From NCBI GenBank assembly GCA_963706875.1, contig CAVPNW010000016.1:434001-498000 (forward strand): 64,000 nucleotides of DNA, written 5' to 3'. Source of the DNA: Prado023 sp963706875 (GTDB lineage Bacteria; Actinomycetota; Actinomycetes; S36-B12; CAIYMF01). Every line of letters starts with the position of its first letter. Position 1 is the first letter of the stretch. This document shows, piece by piece, positions 25,652 through 33,576 of the stretch. Below the pieces are notes generated by a model, which was not told the DNA's origin, searched no databases, and saw only the letters and a list, made by a program, of their open reading frames with translations. The translations under genes were made by a program, and so were the position numbers.

Positions 25652-25657
25652 TAGCAT
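25652..25657 (+). promoter_or_regulatory. Leaderless -10 box for the HNH gene
   Basis: TAGCAT ends 7 nt before the GTG at 25665 and touches the first base of the LexA box, so LexA binding would block the promoter and start site. Confidence 0.55.
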
Positions 25658-25672
25658 CGAACACGTGTTCGA
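25657..25672. promoter_or_regulatory. LexA (SOS) box overlapping the HNH gene start
   Basis: TCGAACACGTGTTCGA is a fully symmetric match to the actinobacterial SOS box. It covers the end of the -10 box, the presumed transcription start and the first three codons of the gene. Confidence 0.9.
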
Positions 25673-27278
25673 ACGATCGGAAGAGGTGCGCAGCGGGGGC
25701 CGGCATGGCTTCAGCTCCACTCGCCTGGGTCCTGTCGACGAGCCCAGGGCGAGCAGGATCGAGAAGTCCGCGTATGCCCAGTTGCGCGCCTGGTGGCGGG
25801 AGTTGCGGCCCGGGTGGGTGTCCGACGACTGGTTCGACGCGCCGGTCCGCCCTGAGGTCCGAGCGCTGATGACGCTGGCCCCCGGGCCGGACCTGGTGGC
25901 AGGCGTGGCCAGGATCGCCACCGGCCCATGCAGTGCGCCACACAGTGGGGAGGCGGCCCCCGGGGATCCTCGGCTCGGCTCAGCTCCCGGGTGGCCCTGC
26001 GCCTGCCAACTGGTCGTGGCCGCCGCGTGGGAGGCATGCGCGTCGTGGATCGCCGCGCGGGCGGCTGTCGCCACCGTGGAGGTCGCCGGTCAGGAGCTCA
26101 TCGAGCTCCGTACGCCCACCGGGCAGACAATCGTGGACCCCACCCGCGAGGAGCTCGCAGTGGTCCTGAGCATCTCCCCCGCGTCTGCCCACAACCGGAT
26201 CGTGGCCGCCCGTGAGCTGCTCGAGCACCCGCAGCTCGTGGCGCTCGTGGAGTCCGGCGGGTGCTCGGCGTGGGCGGCACGCGTGCTCGTCCTCGAGGTC
26301 GCATCCCTCGAGGGGGCGGCGGCCGCCGAGGTGGTCCAGGACGTCGTGGAGCGCATGCGCCGTCGGCACTGCACCGGTCGCCGGCGGTGGACCCCGGCGG
26401 AGCTCCGACGAGCCGCCCGCGCAGCCCGCCTGCGACTGCATCCCGACAGCGAGGAGCAGGTCCGCCGGTCCGCGTGGCAGTCCCGGCGTGTGGAGGTCCA
26501 TCCCGGAACCGATGGGATGGCATACCTCCAGGCTCACATCGACGCGACGGACGCACTGCGGATCCACCGGCGGCTCACCGCCCTGGCGCGAGGCCTGGAT
26601 GACCCGGAACGAACGCTCGATCAGAAGCGCGCCGACCTGCTCACCGACGTTCTGCTCGGTGCGGGGAGCGGCGTCGCCATGCCGAATTCGGAATCCACGC
26701 CCCAGTCAGACGCCGGACCCGGCGCCGGGCCGGGCGCAGCGAGCCTCGCAGAGGTTGACTCGGCAGGCCCGGATTCCCCGGCCTCGTCGGCCGGCACTCA
26801 CGCCCACGAGCCACGCCCAGAGATCTGCGTGGTGGTCGGGTTGGACACCCTCCTCGGGCTGGCCGACGGCGCCGCGGAGGTGCCCGGCCTGGGCCCGATC
26901 CCGGCCGACCTGGCCCGAGCCCTGGCCGCTGAGGGCACATGGCGGGCATGGATCACCGATCCGGCCACGGGCTCGGTCATCGCGACCGGATCACGCCGGT
27001 ACGCCCCCGGCCCGGGACTCGCCCGCCTGGTCCGCGCCCGGGAGCCGGTCTGTCGGATGCCCGGATGCCGACGGGACGCCCTGGCCTGTGACATTGACCA
27101 CACGATCCCATGGCCCCGCGGGCAGACATCAGCGACCAATCTGGGGCCCCTGTGCCGACGACACCATCAACTCAAGACCCACGCGGGATGGGACCTGCAA
27201 CCGGTGGACGGCGGATGGCGCTGGCGCCTGCCCAGCGGGCTGACCCAGCAGGACCATCGGGATCCACCACTGGAGTAG
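25665..27278 (+). CDS. DUF222 / HNH endonuclease (13E12 repeat family), SOS-controlled
   Basis: A 537-residue protein. The helical DUF222 region (ELAVVLSISPASAHNRI and RVLVLEVASLEG within residues 110-310) is followed by an Ala/Pro-rich linker (about 325-385) and a C-terminal HNH domain: VCRMPGCRRDALACDIDHTIPWPRG then NLGPLCRRHHQLKTHAGW (about residues 461-511; Cys zinc ligands, DH and HH intact). The GTG start lies inside a perfect LexA box and is likely leaderless. The M. tuberculosis REP13E12 family is also known to carry SOS boxes. These proteins may be mobile or integration-target elements; no terminal repeats are seen here. Confidence 0.9.
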   Translation: MFERSEEVRSGGRHGFSSTRLGPVDEPRASRIEKSAYAQLRAWWRELRPGWVSDDWFDAPVRPEVRALMTLAPGPDLVAGVARIATGPCSAPHSGEAAPGDPRLGSAPGWPCACQLVVAAAWEACASWIAARAAVATVEVAGQELIELRTPTGQTIVDPTREELAVVLSISPASAHNRIVAARELLEHPQLVALVESGGCSAWAARVLVLEVASLEGAAAAEVVQDVVERMRRRHCTGRRRWTPAELRRAARAARLRLHPDSEEQVRRSAWQSRRVEVHPGTDGMAYLQAHIDATDALRIHRRLTALARGLDDPERTLDQKRADLLTDVLLGAGSGVAMPNSESTPQSDAGPGAGPGAASLAEVDSAGPDSPASSAGTHAHEPRPEICVVVGLDTLLGLADGAAEVPGLGPIPADLARALAAEGTWRAWITDPATGSVIATGSRRYAPGPGLARLVRAREPVCRMPGCRRDALACDIDHTIPWPRGQTSATNLGPLCRRHHQLKTHAGWDLQPVDGGWRWRLPSGLTQQDHRDPPLE

Positions 27279-27284
27279 CCGCAG

Positions 27285-27290
27285 TACCCT
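27285..27290 (+). promoter_or_regulatory. Leaderless -10 box for the mannosyltransferase
   Basis: TACCCT ends 6 nt before the ATG at 27297. Confidence 0.45.
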
Positions 27291-27296
27291 GCCAGC

Positions 27297-28862
27297 ATGG
27301 CGGCGCCTGCGCGGACCTCGCAATCCCGGATCGACCGGGCGATGGCTGCGCACTACGCCCTGCCCGGGCTGCTCGGAAGCTCCTTGATAGCACTGGGAGC
27401 CCTTGGCGTGGGGTGGCTCCCGGCCAACTCCCCCCTGATCGATGTCGGGATCGTCAGCACCCTTCGATCGACCACAGCCGGGGAGGCGCTGTCGCGCATC
27501 GCGGTGTTCGCAGGGGTCGCACTGCTGCTGCAGACCTGGCTCGTGCTGGGACACGACGTGCTCGACGACCTCGAACGAGACGATCGCCGCCTCGTGCTCA
27601 TCCTCGCGATCTGGATCGCACCCCTGCTGCTGATGCCACCCCTCTTCAGCCGCGACGCGTACTCCTACTTCGCGCAGGGCCAGCTGGTACTCGCCGGGCT
27701 CAACCCCTACGAGAACGGGGTCTCCGCACTGCCTGGCTGGTTCCTGACCGGGGCGGACCCGCTCTGGGCCGAGTCACCCACCCCGTACGGTCCCGCCTTC
27801 CTGATCCTCCAGCAGGGTGTGGCCGCAGTGGCCGGAACCCACGCCTTCGTGGGCGCCCTGCTGTTCCGGCTGATCGCCCTGACCGGCGTCGCCCTGATGG
27901 TCGTCTACCTGCCGCGACTGGCCCATGCGCACGGGATCGACCCGCCCAAGGCCGTCTGGTTGGCCCTGCTCAACCCACTGGTCCTGATGCACTTCGTCGC
28001 CGGGGCGCACAACGACGCCCTGATGGTCGGCCTGATGGTGGCCGGCCTGGCCCTCGCGGTGGAGCGGCACCCGATCGTCGGGGTCATCCTGATCGGCTTG
28101 GCGGGCGGCGTGAAGCCGATCGCCCTGGTGGTCCTGCCGTTCGCCGGCCTGATCTGGGCGGGCACCCGCGCCAGCTGGCCGCAGCGGATCTGGGCCTGGG
28201 TCCGGTCCTCGGTGATCGTGCTGGCCGTGTTCGCCGTCCTCTCGCTGGCCGTGGGTGTGGGCCTGGGCTGGGTCGCCTCCCTGAGCACTCCCGGGACGGT
28301 GCGCACCTGGCTGTCCCCGCCCACGGCCCTGGGCATGCTCGTCGGCAGCGTCCTGGACTGGATAGGCCTGGGCACGGTCGACGGCGCAGTGAGCTTCTTC
28401 CGGGCGGTGGCGATGGTCGTCGGCGCGGCGATCGCCCTGTACCTGGTGCTGCGACCCGAGGGGCGCTCCCCGGTGCGCGGGGCCGCGCTGGTACTGCTGA
28501 CGATCGTGGCGCTGGGACCGGTCGTCCAGCCGTGGTACCTGCTCTGGGCCTTGCCCCTGCTGGCGGCCACCGGGCTGACCGGGACCCAGCTGCGCGCGGT
28601 GATGATCGTGTCGACGATCCTCGTGCTGCACGGGATGGTCGAGTCCAACGCAACCGCAGACACCCTCGTGGACTTCTTCCGGGACGGGCTGGCCGCGGTC
28701 TTCGCCCTGGCCATGGTGGGCGTCGTGCTGGTGTCGAGCCCCGGCGAGCGGCGGCTCCTCGTGGGCGACCCGGTCGACCGGGGCATACGTCCACGGACCA
28801 GCCAGGCGCGGCTGCGTGCCGGCGCCCTGGTGGTTCAGCCGACAGGCTCCTCGATCTCGTAG
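27297..28862 (+). CDS. Polyprenol-phosphomannose-dependent alpha-1,6-mannosyltransferase (MptA/MptB family)
   Basis: A 521-residue GT-C membrane enzyme with about 12 hydrophobic segments. The first large loop holds MPPLFSRDAYSYFAQGQ, the acidic-residue motif of the GT-C fold, followed by NPYENGVSALPG and PTPYGPAFL. Later segments include AHNDALMVG and VVQPWYLLWALPLLA. This family (once modelled as a carotene biosynthesis-associated membrane protein because of its genomic neighbours) elongates the alpha-1,6-mannan core of lipomannan using decaprenyl-phosphomannose. Position between idsA and pknL matches mptA of M. tuberculosis; MptA and MptB cannot be separated by eye. The last 28 bp overlap the convergent barstar gene. 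Confidence 0.85.
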   Translation: MAAPARTSQSRIDRAMAAHYALPGLLGSSLIALGALGVGWLPANSPLIDVGIVSTLRSTTAGEALSRIAVFAGVALLLQTWLVLGHDVLDDLERDDRRLVLILAIWIAPLLLMPPLFSRDAYSYFAQGQLVLAGLNPYENGVSALPGWFLTGADPLWAESPTPYGPAFLILQQGVAAVAGTHAFVGALLFRLIALTGVALMVVYLPRLAHAHGIDPPKAVWLALLNPLVLMHFVAGAHNDALMVGLMVAGLALAVERHPIVGVILIGLAGGVKPIALVVLPFAGLIWAGTRASWPQRIWAWVRSSVIVLAVFAVLSLAVGVGLGWVASLSTPGTVRTWLSPPTALGMLVGSVLDWIGLGTVDGAVSFFRAVAMVVGAAIALYLVLRPEGRSPVRGAALVLLTIVALGPVVQPWYLLWALPLLAATGLTGTQLRAVMIVSTILVLHGMVESNATADTLVDFFRDGLAAVFALAMVGVVLVSSPGERRLLVGDPVDRGIRPRTSQARLRAGALVVQPTGSSIS

Positions 28863-29311
28863 TCCTCGTCGACGAACACCTCGCGGGCACTGCGGTGCTG
28901 GCCCAGCGAGAGCTGGGGGCCCTCGCCGATCAGCACGACGCGGGCGGCCAGGTCCGCCTCCTCCCACGCCGCCAGGATGTCGCGGAAGACATCGATGGCG
29001 ATGGCGAACTGCTCGGGCTCGGACTCGGCCATGTCGCCCCACCCAGACCACAGGATGAGCAGGCCGTCGGCATCGTCGAGGTCCTCGACCTCGTCGAACT
29101 CCTGGGACTCCAGGCATTCCTCGAACGCGTCCCAGTTGTGCCCGAAGTAGTCCGGGAAGCCGAACCCGGCCGCGCAGGCCTCGAAGAAGGCCGCGCGACC
29201 TCCCCCGTCGCTCACGTCGATGAGGACCGACGCCCAGTCGAGCAGGGCGGCGAGCTCGGCAGCGGCATCGGCATCGGGCGCGTCACGCCACAGTGCGATC
29301 CGATTGCTCAT
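28835..29311 (-). CDS. Barstar-family RNase inhibitor
   Basis: A 158-residue acidic protein. The core motif FFEACAAGFGFPDYFGHNWDAFEECL (recognised in parts; about residues 42-67) is the barstar helix that plugs the active site of barnase-type RNases, followed by GLLILWSGWGDM. No signal peptide, so it is cytoplasmic. The ATG overlaps the stop of the upstream RNase gene (ATGA at 29308-29311), so toxin and inhibitor are translationally coupled. It presumably protects the cell before the RNase is exported. Confidence 0.9.
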   Translation of the reverse strand: MSNRIALWRDAPDADAAAELAALLDWASVLIDVSDGGGRAAFFEACAAGFGFPDYFGHNWDAFEECLESQEFDEVEDLDDADGLLILWSGWGDMAESEPEQFAIAIDVFRDILAAWEEADLAARVVLIGEGPQLSLGQHRSAREVFVDEDYEIEEPVG

Positions 29312-29748
29312 CCGGACACGACCTCTCGGAAGCTCGAGTAGTGATCGGAGGTGTAGAACCGGGAGCCGTCATCCCCGCCCACGATCCGGCGCGCCCCACG
29401 ATCGTCGGACCCTGGGGTGATCACGGTGTACTCGGAGTAGAAGCCCTTCGGCTGCTGGGGGAGGATCCCCTCGCGGTTGCTGAACGTGGACCCGTCCTTG
29501 CTGTATGGGAACGGCCCGTCCGATGCGATCAGCTCGAGGGTCTCGACTCCCTCCGGGGGCAGCTGCTCGACCGTCATCGTCTTCAGGTCCGTCGTGGGTT
29601 CGGCCGGGGCCAGGTCGGCGTACTGGGAGTCCGCCGCAACCGCCCCCTGTCCTCCACCAGCCGCTGCGGGGCCGGTCTCGGTGGCGGTGCCGGCGCACCC
29701 CGAGACGGCGATCAGGCCGATCAGGGCGGCGGCCAGCCGCATGCGCAT
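29308..29748 (-). CDS. RNase Sa/barnase-type guanyl-specific ribonuclease, predicted lipoprotein
   Basis: About 146 residues. The N-terminus MRMRLAAALIGLIAVSGCAG is a lipoprotein signal with lipobox VSGC (Cys 18). The C-terminal domain is microbial RNase: GPFPYSKDGSTFSNREGILP, then YSEYTVITPG (Glu about 106), RGARRI (Arg about 121) and YTSDHYSSF (His about 136). These are the catalytic positions of RNase Sa, all conserved. Start could be ATG 29748, ATG 29742 or GTG 29754. Lipid anchoring is unusual, since most relatives are freely secreted. It is followed by an overlapping barstar gene. Confidence 0.88.
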   Translation of the reverse strand: MRMRLAAALIGLIAVSGCAGTATETGPAAAGGGQGAVAADSQYADLAPAEPTTDLKTMTVEQLPPEGVETLELIASDGPFPYSKDGSTFSNREGILPQQPKGFYSEYTVITPGSDDRGARRIVGGDDGSRFYTSDHYSSFREVVSG

Positions 29749-29812
29749 GCTCACGACGAGAGCATCCCACATGCCCGGCCGCAGATGACCGGCGAGATGG
29801 GAGGATGTGCCC

Positions 29813-30742
29813 ATGTCACGGCGCGAACTCGATGCGGCAGGGATCACCGATCCGCGGATGCGGGCGGCCTACGAGGCCTGCCGGGAGCTGCACGCCCACC
29901 ACGGCCGGACCTACTACCTGGCCACGCGGCTACTGCCGCCCGGCAAGCGCCCCTTCGTGCACGCGCTCTACGGCTTCGCCCGGTACGCCGACGAGATCGT
30001 CGACGACCTCGACTCGACGCTGACCCCCCAGCAGCGCGCCGACGAGCTCGCCCGCTGGGGCGACCAGGTGCTGGCCGACCTCGCCCGGGGGCACTCCGAG
30101 GACCCGATCGCCCGTGCGCTGGTCGACACCGCGATGCGGTTCGCGATCCCGCACGAGCACTTCGCCGACTTCCTGACCTCGATGCGCATGGACCTCACCG
30201 TCACCGAGTACCCGACCTTCGACGACCTTGCGGTCTACGTGCACGGCTCGGCCGCGGTGATCGGCCGGGAGATGGTCCACGTGCTGGGCGCCACGGAACC
30301 CGCTGACCTGCCCGAGGCCCTGGAGCGCGCCGATGACCTGGGGGTCGCGTTCCAGCTGGCCAACTTCATCCGCGACGTCGGCGAGGACCTCGACCGCGGC
30401 CGGGTCTACCTGCCCCTCGACGAGCTCGAGCGCTTCGCCGTGCGCCGGGCGGACCTCGAGCGCCGGGTGCTCACGCCGCAGATCCGCCTGGCCCTGGAGT
30501 TCCAGGTCCGCCGGGTGCGCCAGCTTCAGTCCCGCGCTGAGCCCGGGATCGCCCTGCTGCGCCCAGAGGCCCAGCCCTGCATCGAAGCCGCCAGCGAGCT
30601 CTACTGCGGCATCGTCGATGCCGTGGAGGACATCGACTACCAGGTGTTCGACCGGCGGGCGACCGTCGGCAACGGCCGCCGCCTTCGGGTGGCCGGTGCG
30701 GCCTGGCGCGAGGCACGCCGCGCCCGCCGTCGCGCCGCCTGA
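29813..30742 (+). CDS. crtB: Phytoene synthase
   Basis: About 309 residues, typical CrtB size. First aspartate-rich motif YADEIVDDLD (about residues 59-68), second LANFIRDVGEDLDRGRVYLP (about 183-202). It joins two GGPP molecules head to head to phytoene, the first committed carotenoid step. The ATG at 29813 is preferred over the GTG at 29807 because GGGAGG (29799-29804) is 8 nt before the ATG but only 2 nt before the GTG. It stands alone on the plus strand between the RNase operon and a lipoprotein gene. Confidence 0.94.
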   Translation: MSRRELDAAGITDPRMRAAYEACRELHAHHGRTYYLATRLLPPGKRPFVHALYGFARYADEIVDDLDSTLTPQQRADELARWGDQVLADLARGHSEDPIARALVDTAMRFAIPHEHFADFLTSMRMDLTVTEYPTFDDLAVYVHGSAAVIGREMVHVLGATEPADLPEALERADDLGVAFQLANFIRDVGEDLDRGRVYLPLDELERFAVRRADLERRVLTPQIRLALEFQVRRVRQLQSRAEPGIALLRPEAQPCIEAASELYCGIVDAVEDIDYQVFDRRATVGNGRRLRVAGAAWREARRARRRAA

Positions 30743-30749
30743 GACCCGG

Positions 30750-32735
30750 TCAGCCGCCTCCGCCCGTCGCGCCCTTGGGGAGCCGGGCCACCTGTTCGCC
30801 GAGCACCCACGCAGCACCATCAGGTGCGATGCCCAGGGCCTTGACGTCCACGGGGTAGGTGCTCACCGGGGCGCCGGCTGCCAGACCTGCCGCGTCGTAG
30901 CAGACCACCCCCGGGGCCCGGATGGTGCACACCTCCCCGGTGGGGGTCTGCGCCAGACCACTGGCTGCACCCCGGTCGACCGTCCACTCACCATCGGCGT
31001 ACCGGGCGAGGGCCTGGCCCGCATCCTCCGCGTCCAGGGTCGCCCAGACCGCTCCATCGGCGGCGACGAGGATCTGGGAGGCCCAGGTGTACGGCTCAGG
31101 GACGCCGACGTCCGACCACTGGCCGTCCCACCGGTGCAGCCACGCCAAGCCGCGCTTGGGGTCGGAGTCGGCTGTCCAGACAACCCCGGGCCCGGCTGCC
31201 AACGGCAACCCCTCGAACAGCCGCTTGCTGCCCTGGGGCCTCCCGATCGAGGTCCGCGACCCGTCGGGACGGACCGCCACCACATCCCCATCGGAGATCG
31301 TCCAGACCGATCCGTCCTCGCCGGCGGCCAGCGCGACCCGGGCGTAGCCGCCGATGTCGTCTGCGACCACCGCCCAGTCGTCGCCCTCGATACGCACGAG
31401 CCCCTTGGGCGTCGCCTGCCAGATTGCGCCATCGGTCGCCAGGATCGGGGCGCTGGCCGTGTCGCCGGCGGTCACCGGCCCGACGGCCGCCCACGTCCCG
31501 TCGCGGTACCGCGAGAGGGTGGTCCCCGCCACGAGCCACGGCGAACCACCGACCTTGGGCGCGGCCGGGAGCCAGACCTCGTCCGCGGTGACGGCCAGCA
31601 CGCCGTCCGGCGCCTGCCCATAGGCGACCCCGAACGCGGGCTGCACCACGGCTGTGGGGTCCTGCCACAGTGCGACGAACTGGTCACCCTCGCCGCGCAC
31701 GAGCCCCGCAACGGCGCTCACCAGGACCTTGTCACCCGCGACAGCCAGGGACGGCCAGAAGCCCTCACTGCCCTCGGGGACACCCTCGTCGGTCCCGAAT
31801 GCCTCCCACGTCCCGTCGGGCGCCAGCCTGGCCACGCGGACCTCACCGCTGGGGTCGACGCCGTTGCCCGCGCCCACCATCGCCCACAGCCCGCCGCCCG
31901 CGGTCACGGCCATGTCATGGGCGTACCCGCCCGGGCCCGCCTTGCTCCACGTCGTCCCGTCGAAGCGGTAGACCCCGTGCTGCTCGGTGGTCGGGCCGTC
32001 CTGGGTGCTGGCCACCCACACCCCACCTGAGGGATCGGCGGCGATGTCGCGGATCCCGCCGGCCGGGGCGAGGTCGGCGTTGCCCGGTGTCGTCCACGCC
32101 GTCCCGTCGAAGCGCACCACCACGTTGACAGCCTCACCGTCGACCGCGCTCACGCCGCCCGCCCACACCGCCCCCGTGGAGTCCAGCGCAAGCGGGCCCG
32201 CCACGCTCAGTTGCTCCATGCCGACCGACTGCCAGGATCCGTCGACCCACCGAGCCACGCCGCCGCCACCACTGACCCACAGCTCATCGCCCACCTGGAG
32301 GGCCTCGCCCGCCGGGACCGAATCGCCTGGAACGTCGGCGTACTGCGCGGGCACGGCGAGGTCCACCAGGAACCGCTCGCCGTCGAACAGCCTGACCCGG
32401 TCCCCGCTGTCCAGCCACACCCCCGCCGGCTGAGCGGCGGCGAGCCTCAGCACCGAGGTGAAGGCCAGGTCATCGGCGGCATCCCAGATCGTCGCCTCGC
32501 CAGTCGCCGGATCCACACGGGCCACCTGCCAGGGGCCGTCGACCCACACCATCCCGGCACCGTCGACAGCGACGTCGCCCTCGCCGGTGCCGCCGGCCAG
32601 GGTCAACCCGCTGGGTACGAGGTCCGCTGACCTGTCCTCGGGCCACTGGCCGGCCGATCCCCCACCTGATCCCCCGGCGCACCCCGCCACGAGCGCCGCA
32701 CCCAGGGCCATCGCCATCCATGCACGGGCCGACAT
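30750..32735 (-). CDS. Predicted lipoprotein with beta-propeller-like repeats
   Basis: About 661 residues. A signal peptide ends in the lipobox VAGC (Cys about 19). The rest consists of repeated blade-like units with W-[AVS]-D/G patterns such as GMVWVDGPWQ, GGVWVASTQDG, GGLWAMVGAG, GAIWQATPKG, GSVWTISDGD and GAVWATLDAED, typical of seven-bladed 'two-component regulator propeller' or virginiamycin B lyase-like folds. No catalytic residues can be assigned. GGAGGT lies upstream of the ATG. It follows crtYd by 53 nt on the same strand and may be the last gene of the reductase-crtYc-crtYd operon. Role unknown; a surface-exposed binding or sensing protein is plausible. Confidence 0.72.
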   Translation of the reverse strand: MSARAWMAMALGAALVAGCAGGSGGGSAGQWPEDRSADLVPSGLTLAGGTGEGDVAVDGAGMVWVDGPWQVARVDPATGEATIWDAADDLAFTSVLRLAAAQPAGVWLDSGDRVRLFDGERFLVDLAVPAQYADVPGDSVPAGEALQVGDELWVSGGGGVARWVDGSWQSVGMEQLSVAGPLALDSTGAVWAGGVSAVDGEAVNVVVRFDGTAWTTPGNADLAPAGGIRDIAADPSGGVWVASTQDGPTTEQHGVYRFDGTTWSKAGPGGYAHDMAVTAGGGLWAMVGAGNGVDPSGEVRVARLAPDGTWEAFGTDEGVPEGSEGFWPSLAVAGDKVLVSAVAGLVRGEGDQFVALWQDPTAVVQPAFGVAYGQAPDGVLAVTADEVWLPAAPKVGGSPWLVAGTTLSRYRDGTWAAVGPVTAGDTASAPILATDGAIWQATPKGLVRIEGDDWAVVADDIGGYARVALAAGEDGSVWTISDGDVVAVRPDGSRTSIGRPQGSKRLFEGLPLAAGPGVVWTADSDPKRGLAWLHRWDGQWSDVGVPEPYTWASQILVAADGAVWATLDAEDAGQALARYADGEWTVDRGAASGLAQTPTGEVCTIRAPGVVCYDAAGLAAGAPVSTYPVDVKALGIAPDGAAWVLGEQVARLPKGATGGGG

Positions 32736-32788
32736 CGCGCACCTCCGACCCGGGGCATGCGCCCAGCACACCCCTCACCTCCAGCGCA

Positions 32789-33223
32789 TCACTGCTGCGC
32801 GTCCCCCGCAAGGGGCTTGCGTCCCCCGACCCGGGCCAGCATCGGCACCAGGGCGGGCAGGGGCGGGCCGGCCATCGGCTCCCGCTGGATGCCACGCCGC
32901 CCCCAGAACACCCACAGGGTCAGGGAGAGCACCACGAGGGCGAACCCGAACATCAGGTCCTCGACCGGTGCATACAGGATCCGGCCGTCACCGAACGCGG
33001 GCGGCGCGGAACTCTCGGGGGTGCTGGAGCCGATGATGGCCTCGCCCGAGTACCGCACGATCCGGAACCCGGTGAGCACGCCGTTGGTGAGCAGCTGGAA
33101 GAAGACGATGATCGGGTAGGCCATCCAGAACAGCCGCCTCGTGAGCAGCCGCGTCCGCACGATCCAGAGGTCCCAGACGACGACCAGGAGCACGCCGAGC
33201 ACTGCCAGTTGCGTGTAGGTCAT
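32789..33223 (-). CDS. crtYd: Lycopene cyclase subunit, CrtYd-type
   Basis: A 144-residue membrane protein with three hydrophobic helices and the signature YAPVEDLMFGFALVVLSLTLW (recognised in parts; about residues 85-105) of the second half of heterodimeric lycopene cyclases. Its ATG overlaps the crtYc stop (ATGA at 33220-33223). With CrtYc it forms the non-redox cyclase that closes beta- or epsilon-ionone rings on lycopene. Related pairs in corynebacteria make epsilon rings on C50 carotenoids; with a CruF-type pathway here, a C40 beta ring is more likely, but the ring type cannot be read from sequence. Confidence 0.85.
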   Translation of the reverse strand: MTYTQLAVLGVLLVVVWDLWIVRTRLLTRRLFWMAYPIIVFFQLLTNGVLTGFRIVRYSGEAIIGSSTPESSAPPAFGDGRILYAPVEDLMFGFALVVLSLTLWVFWGRRGIQREPMAGPPLPALVPMLARVGGRKPLAGDAQQ

Positions 33224-33573
33224 GGGCCCTCCCCCTCGGCGTCCTGTGTCTCGTCGCCCACCGGAAGCCCCGTCGCCGACCGCACCGCCTCGAGGGTGAG
33301 GATGGCCGCGACCGGCACCACGAGGAAGAAGACCACCTCATCGATGGGCAGGTCACCGGGCAGCCGGATCCCGGTGATCAGCGCCTCGTCGAACCACCAG
33401 TGGCCCGAGGCGATCGCGTAGATGTCCCAGAGCGCGAAGACCAGGGCAACGGGAACGATCGACAGCAGCAGCCGCCGCCAGCGTCGGAGCACTCGCGTGC
33501 GCAGGCCCACCTCGAGCCACCCAGCGCCGAGCACGATGAACGCCATCACCGCCAGGTAGGACCACTGCCCCAC
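33220..33573 (-). CDS. crtYc: Lycopene cyclase subunit, CrtYc-type
   Basis: A 117-residue protein with three membrane helices. Conserved elements are FALWDIYAIASGHWWFDE and LPIDEVVFFLVVPVAAILTLEAVR (short segments), the acidic motif in the latter being typical of CrtYc/CrtYe halves. The gene begins 3 nt after the stop of the FAD reductase gene and overlaps crtYd, so it lies within an operon. It acts only together with CrtYd. Confidence 0.85.
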   Translation of the reverse strand: MGQWSYLAVMAFIVLGAGWLEVGLRTRVLRRWRRLLLSIVPVALVFALWDIYAIASGHWWFDEALITGIRLPGDLPIDEVVFFLVVPVAAILTLEAVRSATGLPVGDETQDAEGEGP

Positions 33574-33576
33574 GGC

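Noticed and set aside
25584..27296. HNH gene as an insertion sequence or integrated element
   Set aside because: No flanking inverted repeats, target-site duplication or att-like sites are visible.
27110..29341. 743-codon open frame on the plus strand
   Set aside because: Overlaps the end of the HNH gene and all of the mannosyltransferase in another frame, with no recognisable domain.
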